64,000 bases of DNA from Promethearchaeia archaeon (GCA_029856125.1 JAHQWJ010000152.1:1-64000); one strand, 5' to 3'; positions 42,163 to 50,011 are shown, counted from the stretch's first letter. Numbers and translations: made by a program. The notes: generated by a model from the sequence alone, not told the origin.

Positions 42163-42411
42163 TCATTTTTTAGCTTCAAAATCCTCTATTTTTACAGTAG
42201 AATATAATGTTCCAGCAGGATAAATATGTCTTGAGGCTTCAATTCCAAAAATAATAATGACAATGCCCAAAAAAATAAAGACAATTATCATTAGGATTGT
42301 AAATATTAATGGATATTTAGAATTGTCAAATAAAAAGATTTTATTAATTTCTTTTTTACTTAATCCTAACTCTTTACCGATTTTATTCAATTGAAAAAAA
42401 TTATCTAACAT
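42163..42411 (-). CDS. Small membrane peptide beside a radical SAM enzyme (candidate precursor)
   Basis: The 82-residue product has a charged N-terminal helix (residues 1-32, K-I-G-K-E-L-G-L-S-K-K-E-I), one membrane helix (about 36-58), and a short C-terminal part E-A-S-R-H-I-Y-P-A-G-T-L-Y followed by an acidic tail. It lies 34 bases downstream of the radical SAM gene on the same strand. Small ORFs beside radical SAM/SPASM proteins are often modified precursors (RiPPs); the leader-like N-terminus and the repeat of the Y-P-x-G segment after the stop fit this. A conventional membrane protein is the alternative. No cysteine is present. Confidence 0.62.
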   Translation of the reverse strand: MLDNFFQLNKIGKELGLSKKEINKIFLFDNSKYPLIFTILMIIVFIFLGIVIIIFGIEASRHIYPAGTLYSTVKIEDFEAKK

Positions 42412-42445
42412 TTTTAAGATCCCTCCTTTAAATTTTATTATCAGA

Positions 42446-43549
42446 TTATTTGAATATTAAGTTATGAAACATATTTTTTAATATTGAAATTGTTGAATCC
42501 AATTTCCCTTTTAGTGGTAACTGTTGCGAGGAAAACAATTTATTTTCAATTGCTCTTAGACAATAAGGCTCTTCAAATTCTTTTAATGCATATGCTGTTC
42601 CCAAACATCCTCCCCGACAAATTTTTGCCAAATCACAATCTACGCAATAACCTTTTAACTGTTTTTGTTTTAGCCTTAACTTTTCCAAAATCGTTTTCAA
42701 ACTCTGCGTTCTAATATTTCCTTCTATAAATCCATCTGGGAGAGTTAGACATCCTTTAATATTTCCGTTACTCTGAATGCCTAAAACTGATTTTCCCGCT
42801 TGACACCCCACCCATGGATCCAACCCTAAATTTGGTATAAACTTTGAAAAATGGCCGAAACAATGGGCACCAATAACTGGTAATCTTTTATAAGAATACT
42901 TTTTCACGTTTATGGCAATGAATAATGCTACAGTGTAAAATTCTTCTCTCGAAATCGTTAATTCTCTTGGAAAGCGTCCTATAGGGATTGCTATCTGAAT
43001 TTGCCAAGCAATATTTCGATCTAATAAGATGTTTTTTATCTTATCTAGTTCATTCAAATTAGTTTTACTTACTGCTGTAATAACACTAACTGGTAGTTTT
43101 TCTTCTTTTAACCTATTAATCGCATTTAGAGTTTTTTCAAATGCTCCTGGAATACCTCTAAGATAATCGTGGACTTTGGCCGAACCTCCATCTAAACTCA
43201 GTGATACACAATCAACTTTTAGGCTTTTTAATTTTTGAATGTTATCAACTAAAGTTAATCCATTAGTAACAATTGATAATTCTAACTTATTTTTTTTAAT
43301 TTCTTTCGCAATTTCATACCAATCTTCTCTAATTAATGGTTCTCCTCCCATCAAAGCAACTCCTTTATATCCACAATCATGGATTTCCCTAACTAATTTT
43401 AATGATTCTTCGGTATCCAGTTCATCAAGACGGGTTTTTCCCGCTTTTGATCCACAATGAATGCAATTACTATTACATTTTAGTGTAATTTCCCATACAG
43501 CGCAAGAGGGTTTAATCCTTTGAGATATTAGAGAAGTAATGCTTGGCAT
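42446..43549 (-). CDS. Radical SAM/SPASM peptide-modifying enzyme
   Basis: The 367-residue product has the radical SAM cluster motif C25-N-S-N-C29-I-H-C32 in a (beta/alpha)6 core, the M-G-G-E-P-L box, and V-T-N-G-L. The C-terminus has a SPASM region with G-C-Q-A-G, G-N-I-K-G-C-L, then C-V-D-C-D-L-A-K-I-C-R-G-G-C and a final C-L, enough Cys for auxiliary Fe-S clusters. These enzymes install crosslinks or epimerise residues in peptides, or mature quinohemoprotein subunits. It is the first gene of the cassette. The small gene just downstream is the best candidate substrate, but this needs testing. Confidence 0.9.
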   Translation of the reverse strand: MPSITSLISQRIKPSCAVWEITLKCNSNCIHCGSKAGKTRLDELDTEESLKLVREIHDCGYKGVALMGGEPLIREDWYEIAKEIKKNKLELSIVTNGLTLVDNIQKLKSLKVDCVSLSLDGGSAKVHDYLRGIPGAFEKTLNAINRLKEEKLPVSVITAVSKTNLNELDKIKNILLDRNIAWQIQIAIPIGRFPRELTISREEFYTVALFIAINVKKYSYKRLPVIGAHCFGHFSKFIPNLGLDPWVGCQAGKSVLGIQSNGNIKGCLTLPDGFIEGNIRTQSLKTILEKLRLKQKQLKGYCVDCDLAKICRGGCLGTAYALKEFEEPYCLRAIENKLFSSQQLPLKGKLDSTISILKNMFHNLIFK

Positions 43550-43750
43550 ATCTTTAAATTCGATTCATTTTATTGAATTACAAATTATGAATTAAATTAT
43601 TAAATGTTTCCATCCACAATGCATATCTTTTGAAAAATTGCTTAATACCATTAGGATTACAAAATAAGAAAAAATGATGCTTTTAAAGCTTTAAGGTGCA
43701 CTTTTCTAACAATTTGAAAGGTTGGATATTATCTGAGTTAGAGCAATTAG

Positions 43751-43870
43751 GATTCTGTCATTAAGTTTGATGTGGATTATACTAAACGGATGGAACTCTT
43801 ATCAAAAGACAATAAAATCACAAGCAAGATGAAATACGAGATTCTTGAAAGTGGAATTTCTTTAATCTAG
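43751..43870 (+). pseudogene. Remnant of a RadB-like gene 3' end
   Basis: The 39 in-frame codons after a TAG end in T-K-R-M-E-L-L-S, I-T-S, K-Y, I-L and G-I-S-L, then a TAG. This matches the end of the RadB-like protein at 40004-40717 (T-K-R-M-E-L-L-S ... G-I-S-L), with 19 of 29 residues identical by eye. The DNA also matches over most of this segment, including the stop and the following T-A-T-T-A. There is no start and no Walker motif. It lies on the far side of the radical SAM cassette, which separates the complete gene from the remnant. Confidence 0.75.
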
Positions 43871-43953
43871 TATTATAATTAATTTAAGTTTTACAGTTTT
43901 GTCACATTTCTTATATAATAGGAATTCTTAGTTAATCTTACAAACAACTTAGA

Positions 43954-44364
43954 ATGAAATCTAATAAAAAATTAATAAAAAGGTATAAAAACATGGCTGA
44001 AATTTCAAAAGAAGCGAAAATTATTATTTTGATTAATATGATTGTTTCCTTTCTCTTTGCTTTCTTTTTTTTAGGAATTCCAGAAATTTATGCGAGTTGG
44101 ACTAATGATGCCTATTTCTCTCCTATTTGTTGGCGACAACTAGGAGGAACACTTCTAGTACTTGGAATATTTGGTATAATCGCATTAATACGAAAAGAAT
44201 GGGAGCAAATAAGAATATTTTGGGAAATAGGAATTGCGTTCGTAATATTATTAGTTTGCATCGATATATGGGTCATAGCTAATGGCATATTTGATTATAC
44301 GGTAATTGTCGAAATTGTGTTAGTTGCAATTAACATCATTTTTTATATAAGAGAAAGGAGATAG
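43954..44364 (+). CDS. Small four-helix membrane protein, paralogue B
   Basis: The 136-residue product has an N-terminal basic segment (K-S-N-K-K-L-I-K-R-Y) and four membrane helices. It shares R-Q-L-G-G-T-L-L-V-L-G and a following R-K-E-W with the gene at 4926-5318, and has the same order of helices and loops. No known family is recognised. It lies next to the RadB-like remnant and is not clearly in an operon. A location in the cytoplasmic membrane is the only safe statement. Confidence 0.68.
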   Translation: MKSNKKLIKRYKNMAEISKEAKIIILINMIVSFLFAFFFLGIPEIYASWTNDAYFSPICWRQLGGTLLVLGIFGIIALIRKEWEQIRIFWEIGIAFVILLVCIDIWVIANGIFDYTVIVEIVLVAINIIFYIRERR

Positions 44365-44533
44365 AAAACCATATTCCTAAATCTTAATTTTTTTTTATAT
44401 TTTTGGTTTAATAATCATTTTCTAATAGAACTTGTATCAATCTCTTCCTCTGAACTGAGTTATAATTATTGGTATGAGCAAAAAACAGTGCAAACTTTTC
44501 TTTAAAAAGGAAAAACTTTTGTCGCGTGAAAAT

Positions 44534-44552
44534 TCTTTTCCTTTAAATAGTT
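44534..44552 (+). promoter_or_regulatory. Promoter of zinc-binding paralogue 2
   Basis: A T/C tract followed by T-T-T-A-A-A-T-A lies 20-35 bases upstream of the ATG at 44571. The predicted start site is within a few bases of the ATG, so the mRNA is probably leaderless. Confidence 0.55.
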
Positions 44553-44570
44553 CTTTTATATAAATATTGC

Positions 44571-44951
44571 ATGATCAACGCCCCCGATTCAAAAATCTCT
44601 AATCAGATAAAATGCTCCATCTGCCGAGCCGACATTAAAGATCGCCACGATTTGTATCAATCGAACTTAAAACTGGGAGTTATCTGCAAGACCTGCCGAG
44701 AGCGGTTTTCTGAGGAAGATGTTGAGATGATAGTAAACCTTTTTTTCGCCTTCGGTGGATATTTCGGACAGTTCGATAAATCCGCGTTTTCTTTAGACGA
44801 GTTAGTCATAGAATTTGCAGAGCAGTTAGACGCAGGCAACTCGACCTTTCATTTACAGAATGTGAAAATGTGGCACAAAATATTAACTCACGGTATTGCT
44901 CCCAAAGATTTTTTAAAAGAACTTTCTACCTATGTTGAACAAGGCTTGTAA
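44571..44951 (+). CDS. CxxC/CxxC zinc-binding protein, paralogue 2
   Basis: The 126-residue product is the second copy of the family at 13410-13796. It has C15-S-I-C18-R-A-D, C39-K-T-C42-R-E-R-F-S-E-E-D, and the block F-A-F-G-G-Y-F-G-Q, then a C-terminal G-I-A-P-K-D-F-L-K-E. The order and spacing of elements match paralogue 1, with the G-G-Y-[YF]-G-Q block the strongest. The family is unknown to me. It lacks membrane helices and presumably acts in the cytoplasm. Confidence 0.75.
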   Translation: MINAPDSKISNQIKCSICRADIKDRHDLYQSNLKLGVICKTCRERFSEEDVEMIVNLFFAFGGYFGQFDKSAFSLDELVIEFAEQLDAGNSTFHLQNVKMWHKILTHGIAPKDFLKELSTYVEQGL

Positions 44952-45078
44952 AAAGAAGAAGAATCAAAATTTATATAGAGTTCAATCGGTACTTTTATTA
45001 AGTAAAATTAAATTATGATTCTCTAATATTAACCATTTTTGCTTAAAAAATGGTAAATAATTAAAAAAGAAAATCAAA

Positions 45079-45474
45079 ATGTCAGACGAAGAACTAAGTA
45101 ATCAACTTACTAAAATCGCAGTAGAAATTGAGAAAGTTGAACAGACAGCGATTCAAAAAAAAACCTACTTTACAAATAAATGCGATGAGGAATATGACTC
45201 AAAAATTAGGGCTATTGGGGAACAATTGCTTCATGAACAAAACAAATTAAACGAAATCCTTAAAAGTATTAATGAATTAACGGCGAAAAAGAAAGAATTA
45301 CTTTCCATTACAAAGAATTTGGAATCTGAATACAACTCCTTGATAAAAGAGAAGGAAAAAATCTTCAACCAGAATATTAAAGCAATTGAAAGAGAAAAGA
45401 AAAGTAAAACGAAGGACATTGATAACAAAATTAAATTACTAGAAAAAGAATTGAAAGCAAGTGAAAAAAATTAA
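45079..45474 (+). CDS. Coiled-coil protein (131 aa)
   Basis: The product is nearly all alpha helix with strong heptad content and many Lys and Glu (K-K-S-K-T-K-D-I-D-N-K-I-K-L-L-E-K-E-L). Hydrophobic residues fall at regular heptad spacing. It has only one cysteine and no membrane segment. It could form a long dimeric rod or a cytoskeleton-like adaptor. No family is recognised; low sequence complexity makes homology searches weak. A TATA-like element (T-T-T-A-T-A-T-A) near 44971 precedes it. Confidence 0.68.
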   Translation: MSDEELSNQLTKIAVEIEKVEQTAIQKKTYFTNKCDEEYDSKIRAIGEQLLHEQNKLNEILKSINELTAKKKELLSITKNLESEYNSLIKEKEKIFNQNIKAIEREKKSKTKDIDNKIKLLEKELKASEKN

Positions 45475-45510
45475 GCTGGGAGTTTGTTCTAAAACTAATA
45501 AAAAAAAGAA

Positions 45511-45849
45511 TTAAAGAAGTTTTGTTTCGGTTGTAGGAGTAGGTGTTTTTATAACCAAGAATCGAAAACTTGCTTCAGATTCGTTTAGTAACGTGTGAAC
45601 GATTTTGGCCGGGCTAAAAATTAATTGATCTTTTTTCACGGTTTCTCTTTCTTTTCCAATCTCAACTATACCCTCACCTTCTAGAACGTAAAAAGATACG
45701 TCTACAGGCGTTATATGTCTTTTGAGAGCTTCGCCCGGTTTAAGTTCGATATGTACGATTGTTGCGTGCTCAAAATTAATTAATTTTTTCACAGCTACTT
45801 TATGTACTGTGTCCGCAATCTGAACGTCTTTTGTATTTATTATTTTCAT
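45511..45849 (-). CDS. Single-domain cupin
   Basis: The 112-residue product folds as a cupin: a strand V-H-I-E-L-K-P-G-E-A-L-K-R-H-I-T with one metal-site His, then D-V-S-F-Y-V-L-E-G-E-G-I-V, and P-A-K-I-V-H-T-L-L-N with the second His. The first motif has R-H where G-x-H-x-H is usual, so the metal site may be incomplete. Cupins act as dioxygenases, isomerases, or ligand sensors. It shares no obvious operon with its neighbours. Confidence 0.85.
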   Translation of the reverse strand: MKIINTKDVQIADTVHKVAVKKLINFEHATIVHIELKPGEALKRHITPVDVSFYVLEGEGIVEIGKERETVKKDQLIFSPAKIVHTLLNESEASFRFLVIKTPTPTTETKLL

Positions 45850-45965
45850 TTTATTTTAACCTAAATTTTCGAATTATTGTAGGTTATGCAATATAAATCG
45901 ATGTATAATATAAGGTTTAGAGTGAACATCTTCACGTAAAGTAAAAGAAAAAAAGAAAAAAAAAT

Positions 45966-46481
45966 TTAAGGTGTTGGCAAAGATGCAAGTACGCTAGTAT
46001 ATGCACTTAAGAACAAAACTGCTAACCCAGCAAGAACATTCAACATTAGTGTGAGCATATTGAACGTCTGATTCTGTTTTGGAGTGAGTTTTTTAACTCT
46101 ATCCACAATTAGACTGCGGAATATACTTAATGAGATCATAACAATGTATAATATATGTTTGATACTCAACAGAGTCGAATATTCCGTTCCAAAGCTTAAG
46201 AAGCCCGTGTACAACCCAGATGATGCGACTTGTCTTGCCATAAACATTCCGGTAATTACCAAGCCAGCCATACTAATATAGGTTAACAAGCTAAGTCTTT
46301 TCTTTATCAAAGCATTTAACATTTTAGTTTCTTTGGATTTCCCAAGAATTTTCCTGATTGCAGGTAAAACGGAAAATGCGAGCGCCAACATGCCTCCAAT
46401 CCACATCGCAGTAAATGTACTGTGGAGGAAGGAAATCAACACTGGAGCTATTACAGCACTTATAGGAACCATAATGATCAT
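45966..46481 (-). CDS. CopD-like four-helix membrane protein
   Basis: The 171-residue product has four membrane helices. The first contains F-L-H-S-T-F-T-A-M-W-I-G-G-M-L-A, the CopD/heme-binding signature of a His followed by W-x-G-G, and the third has S-I-K-H-I-L-Y with a second His. Proteins of this group move copper or bind heme b. It has no clear operon partner and a TATA-like element lies upstream. The ATG at 46481 is the first in frame. Confidence 0.72.
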   Translation of the reverse strand: MIIMVPISAVIAPVLISFLHSTFTAMWIGGMLALAFSVLPAIRKILGKSKETKMLNALIKKRLSLLTYISMAGLVITGMFMARQVASSGLYTGFLSFGTEYSTLLSIKHILYIVMISLSIFRSLIVDRVKKLTPKQNQTFNMLTLMLNVLAGLAVLFLSAYTSVLASLPTP

Positions 46482-46713
46482 TTAATATTTTTATTTTAAT
46501 TGATATTTAATTAACTAAATTTAACCAACCAATAATTTTGTTTTCCTTTACGGGTAAAGTTTTTTTGAAGACGACTACTTTTTTTTTCCATTTATAAATA
46601 TTAGGATTATTCGCTTTTCCATGACTTTGATACAAACAAGCTAATTTTGAATTAATTCTTTAAAGAAATTCTTTTTTATTATGAGTATATATCGGTAGAA
46701 AATCGGTAATTGC

Positions 46714-46845
46714 ATGAGAAAATTAGCAGAACAACTAAAAAAAATAGATTTAGAACTACCTAAATGGACACGCGAAGTTATTTTTGAGCATTTAGTAGAA
46801 GTGTGTAAAGATATTAAGCAACATGGGGAATTAAAAAGAGCCTAA
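46714..46845 (+). CDS. Possible small helical protein (43 aa)
   Basis: An ATG-started frame encoding a helical peptide with L-P-K-W-T-R-E-V-I-F-E-H-L and many charged residues. The upstream C-G-G-T-A-G-A-A-A is shared with the 52-base repeats at 49186 and 50012. No family is recognised. Its amphipathic, mixed-charge character is more protein-like than random. It is convergent with the FMN-binding gene. Confidence 0.4.
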   Translation: MRKLAEQLKKIDLELPKWTREVIFEHLVEVCKDIKQHGELKRA

Positions 46846-46874
46846 CACTATTCCTTTTTCATATCTATTCTTTC

Positions 46875-47354
46875 TTATATTTCTATAAATTTCCAACGTG
46901 TTGGGGTCCCTGCATAATCATTCATATCCCAACAAAAAACTTTGGTTTTGTTTACCCGATAAAATGGAGGAGGATGATCTAAATTGTATTTTCTCATATA
47001 ATCCATTTTAATCTCCTTAATAACATTTTCATTTTTTTCAATTGATACCTTCCCTTCTATTATAACAACCTTCGTCCCACTTTCTGAGTGAACAACAATA
47101 TGGGGATTTTCAACTAAATTTTTACGATTTTGTGTTTCTGAACCTCCCCCAAAATAAAAATTATCATTAATCCAGGATCCCCATATAGGAATTGCATGGG
47201 GACGACTATCTGATTTTGTAGTACTTAACCAGTAATTTTTTGCATCCTTCATCTCATTTTGTACAAAATCCCAACCTAATAATCCGTTATCTGATTCTTC
47301 TATTCCATAATCAGGTATATATGGACGATCACGTGATTTTTCTTGCTTCATCAT
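46875..47354 (-). CDS. Pyridoxamine 5'-phosphate oxidase-like FMN-binding protein
   Basis: The 159-residue product is a split-barrel flavin protein: Y-W-L-S-T-T-K-S-D-S-R-P-H-A-I-P-I-W-G (FMN-contact strand), F-Y-F-G-G-G-S-E-T-Q-N-R-K-N-L (phosphate/ribityl-binding region), V-V-H-S-E-S-G and V-V-I-I-E-G. Members reduce F420 or bind FMN or heme, and the substrate is unknown. The full barrel is present. It has no signal peptide. Confidence 0.87.
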   Translation of the reverse strand: MMKQEKSRDRPYIPDYGIEESDNGLLGWDFVQNEMKDAKNYWLSTTKSDSRPHAIPIWGSWINDNFYFGGGSETQNRKNLVENPHIVVHSESGTKVVIIEGKVSIEKNENVIKEIKMDYMRKYNLDHPPPFYRVNKTKVFCWDMNDYAGTPTRWKFIEI

Positions 47355-47426
47355 TTAACTTGTGGGTTTTCTGTAATTTTAAATTTACACTTTTTTAGTC
47401 ATCACTGAGTTTTGCATCCTCTCTAT

Positions 47427-47446
47427 TTTTTTTCTTTATAAATATT
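47427..47446 (+). promoter_or_regulatory. Promoter of radA
   Basis: A long T-tract runs into C-T-T-T-A-T-A-A-A-T-A. Initiation is predicted around 47466, well upstream of the HhH coding part, which supports translation of that part although no ATG, GTG or TTG starts it. Confidence 0.65.
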
Positions 47447-47498
47447 CGATTCTAAAGGGATTTAATCTCAAAATACAAATAGGAGTTGATAGTAAAAA

Positions 47499-48734
47499 AT
47501 TTCAGACTTAGACCAAGTAAAGTCGATAAACGCTCGACAAATTAAACTCCTTCAGGAAAGTGGAATTAGCACCGCGGAAGCGCTGGCAATGTCTCCACAT
47601 AACATCATATCGGAGATTGATGGACTAGGCGATAAAACAGCGAAGAAGCTGATTTGGAATGCTCGAAATGCGTTAGGTATGACCGAATTTATCACTGCTG
47701 GGGAGATTGACGAGAACACGGAGTATATAACTACTGGTTCTTCTGAGCTAAATAGAATATTGGGCGGTGGATTCCAAACAGGAAAACTCACCGAGGTATA
47801 TGGTCCGTTTAAAAGCGGAAAAACAAATTTAGCTCATACTATTGCTGTGACAATCCAACTTCCGAAGAAAAAGGGAGGATTAGGGTCTGCTGTAGCATAC
47901 ATTGACACTGAAAACACGTTTGCTAAAGAAAAGATCAAAAGAATCGCCAAGAGATTTGGACTCGATCCGAAAGAAGTCCTGTCGCAAATTTTTCACGCCA
48001 GGATTTATTCGTCCGACCACCAGATGCAAATGATTCAGAAGGCGGAGACATTATGCAAAACGCGGAACGTGCGTTTAATAGTAGTAGACAGTTTAATGGC
48101 GCTATTGAGAGCAGAATACGTCGGTATTGGAATGCTAGCCCGTCGTCAGGGCGTTCTCAATAACATGATACACGGGCTTTCGCGAGTTGCAGAGACTTAT
48201 AATTGCGCTATTCTACTTACGAATCAAGTCTCGACCAAGATGATGGGTATGTTCTCTGCTAATGACGCAATCGGTGGGAACATCGTTGCTCACGGCTGTC
48301 ATTTTCGTGTGATGTTCAAAACTAAAGGATTTTCGTCCAATAACTCGTTAAAACGGAGAGCGATAATAGTTGACGCCCCTGACTTACCACCAGAAGAAGC
48401 AGAGTTTTTTATCACGAGTGTAGGTATTGCAGACACCGAAAAAGGAGAGGTTCCCGAAGCAAAGGGGTTAGATTTCGAAGTAGAAACGCTATACGAAGAA
48501 GAAACTCCAGAAGTCGGAATTACGGAAGATACGACTAACTCAGGAGAGTATTCCTTAATTGATGTGAAAGGAATAGGTGACGGGACTGCAAAAAATCTCG
48601 CAAAAAATGGCATAGCATCAGTCGAAGACTTACTAGAATCTGACCCTGAGACCCTCGCTCCCAAAATTAGCGGAATCTCTTCTAAGATGATTAACGAGTG
48701 GCAAACGAACGCAAAAGCTCTTTTAAACGCTTAA
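47499..48734 (+). CDS. radA: RadA recombinase with unusual start and extra C-terminal HhH
   Basis: Archaeal RecA/Rad51-family strand-exchange protein. The N-terminal HhH (I-S-T-A-E-A-L and I-D-G-L-G-D-K-T-A-K-K) is followed by Walker A G-P-F-K-S-G-K-T, V-V-D-S-L with F/L-R-A-E-Y-V-G-I-G, A-R-R-Q-G-V-L-N, the N-Q-V-S-T-K-M loop L2, I-G-G-N-I-V-A-H and D-A-P-D-L-P. The HhH requires the frame before the ATG at 47589, and only ATT (47499) is available as a start after the in-frame stop. Residues 350-411 contain a second HhH (V-K-G-I-G-D-G-T-A-K-N-L) not found in usual RadA. Confidence 0.9.
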   Translation: MSDLDQVKSINARQIKLLQESGISTAEALAMSPHNIISEIDGLGDKTAKKLIWNARNALGMTEFITAGEIDENTEYITTGSSELNRILGGGFQTGKLTEVYGPFKSGKTNLAHTIAVTIQLPKKKGGLGSAVAYIDTENTFAKEKIKRIAKRFGLDPKEVLSQIFHARIYSSDHQMQMIQKAETLCKTRNVRLIVVDSLMALLRAEYVGIGMLARRQGVLNNMIHGLSRVAETYNCAILLTNQVSTKMMGMFSANDAIGGNIVAHGCHFRVMFKTKGFSSNNSLKRRAIIVDAPDLPPEEAEFFITSVGIADTEKGEVPEAKGLDFEVETLYEEETPEVGITEDTTNSGEYSLIDVKGIGDGTAKNLAKNGIASVEDLLESDPETLAPKISGISSKMINEWQTNAKALLNA

Positions 48735-48740
48735 AATTTA

Positions 48741-48766
48741 CTCTTTTTTTTCTTAATTTTTTTAAT
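48741..48766 (+). terminator. T-rich terminator after radA
   Basis: Two runs of seven or more T separated by C-T-T-A-A lie shortly after the stop of radA, consistent with archaeal T-run termination. Confidence 0.5.
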
Positions 48767-48850
48767 TCATTTTCTTGAAATGTATGCTTCTTGACCTTTA
48801 TCAACAAATGAATTTAAAAAATCTTCTTTTTTTTCTTCCTTTTTTAATTT

Positions 48851-49123
48851 TTATCTAAATCTAATCATAGCCATTATAATTGAGCCTAAAATTATAATAG
48901 AACAAAGTATTGCAATTTTTTGCTTTGCTTTTATTGGAACCGTGTTTCCTCCGCAGTGAGGACATTTTTTAGCATAAACATAAGCTGGAAGTCCTAAAAC
49001 AGCAATACTGACAAAATTAGCGGTTTGTTTTCCTGTAGTTTTTGGTTCTTTTAATGCCATAACTTCTTTTTGACATTTTTTGCAATACATTTTTTTTAAT
49101 ATTATCTTTTTTTCTTCTGACAT
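48851..49123 (-). CDS. Zinc-ribbon membrane-anchored protein
   Basis: The 90-residue product has two C-x-x-C pairs (Y-C-K-K-C-Q at 13-16, C-P-H-C-G near 54-57), a short hydrophobic stretch at about 37-50, and a C-terminal helix (about 68-86) that can cross the membrane. It is likely a tail-anchored zinc protein. The 52-base repeat at 49186-49237 lies about 63 bases upstream of its ATG. Function unknown. Confidence 0.65.
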   Translation of the reverse strand: MSEEKKIILKKMYCKKCQKEVMALKEPKTTGKQTANFVSIAVLGLPAYVYAKKCPHCGGNTVPIKAKQKIAILCSIIILGSIIMAMIRFR

Positions 49124-49185
49124 TTTTGCATTACTCTTAATTTTTTATAAATTCCGCTTTTGTGATTTTATTGTTGTTTGGGGTA

Positions 49186-49237
49186 TATAAAGATTACATT
49201 GAAATTAACAAGTAAATTCTTCTTTTTACCGGTAGAA
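49186..49237. repeat. 52-base repeat, copy 1 (TATA/ACCGGTA element)
   Basis: Starts with T-A-T-A-A-A-G-A-T-T-A-C-A and ends with T-T-T-A-C-C-G-G-T-A-G-A-A. The copy at 50012-50063 has the same length with about 43 of 52 bases identical by eye. It contains a TATA-like box on both strands and the palindrome A-C-C-G-G-T. It may be a promoter with an operator for the neighbouring minus-strand gene. Confidence 0.6.
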
Positions 49238-49394
49238 ATATGGATGCGGTTAGTAAAAATTGTTGGAATTGTTTGAAAATATCTCAGAAAGAAGTAATTT
49301 TTTAATTCTACATTATCGATGAAATTTATTTATAAAAAATGCGAAAAAACAAGCAAGAGGAATTAATAACTTCCTCCAGGTTAAGATTTAATTA

Positions 49395-49799
49395 TTATCT
49401 CTTTAATTCTTTTCTCTCATGGAGAGCAAGTTCGATTTTATATAATACTCCAGCGACGACAATCAACATTAAGCAAAACAAAACTGTTACTAGATGAGTC
49501 ATATTTAATACTTTTCTCAGAGTTTCGTAATAGTTGTTTATCATTTCTATCATCTCTGGGTTTTCGGTTATAGCTAGAAGATATGTTGATTCAAATTGAA
49601 CTACAGTATATAAATGGAAGCCTAAGAGAAACGACATTGCTATTAAAACATATTTATACAGCTTTATTTTTAACACTACTGGTTTTCCTGTTTTATTAAT
49701 ATCGTTTTTCTGAATTGTTTTATGTTCTACTATTGGTTTATATTCTACTACTTCTTTTTTAACTTCTTTATGTTCTAATGGTTTGACTTGTTTTACCAT
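49395..49799 (-). CDS. Two-helix membrane protein with Lys/Glu-rich N-terminus
   Basis: The 134-residue product has a cytoplasmic low-complexity N-terminus (K-E-V-K-K-E-V-V-E-Y), a membrane helix near 50-65, an outward loop, and a second helix near 100-118 with a basic C-terminus. No family is recognised. A Shine-Dalgarno site (A-G-G-A-G-G-T) lies 12 bases upstream of the ATG. The repeat at 50012-50063 is more than 200 bases upstream. Confidence 0.68.
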   Translation of the reverse strand: MVKQVKPLEHKEVKKEVVEYKPIVEHKTIQKNDINKTGKPVVLKIKLYKYVLIAMSFLLGFHLYTVVQFESTYLLAITENPEMIEMINNYYETLRKVLNMTHLVTVLFCLMLIVVAGVLYKIELALHERKELKR

Positions 49800-50011
49800 T
49801 CTATTTCTTACCTCCTTTATTTTTGGTTATCAATACCTTTTTTTATTTCTTTTTCTTTTTTTTTTATTTAATTATTTTAATATCCATTCATAACTACAGG
49901 AGCAACAAATCTAATAATTAGGTCAATTATGACCCTTGAGATAAAAGTAATTATGCTCCATACGAAATTTTTATTTCTAGTATCTTTAAATCACTGTTGT
50001 TTAATATTGAT

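Noticed and set aside
49240..49305. Short plus-strand frame with a C-W-N-C motif after repeat copy 1
   Set aside because: It is only 21 codons, and repeat copy 2 is not followed by a similar frame, so it is not supported by the repeat.
49870..50000. Open minus-strand frame for a hydrophobic peptide upstream of the gene at 49395
   Set aside because: It has no canonical start codon. Noncanonical initiation would be needed, and there is no ribosome site or homologue to support it.
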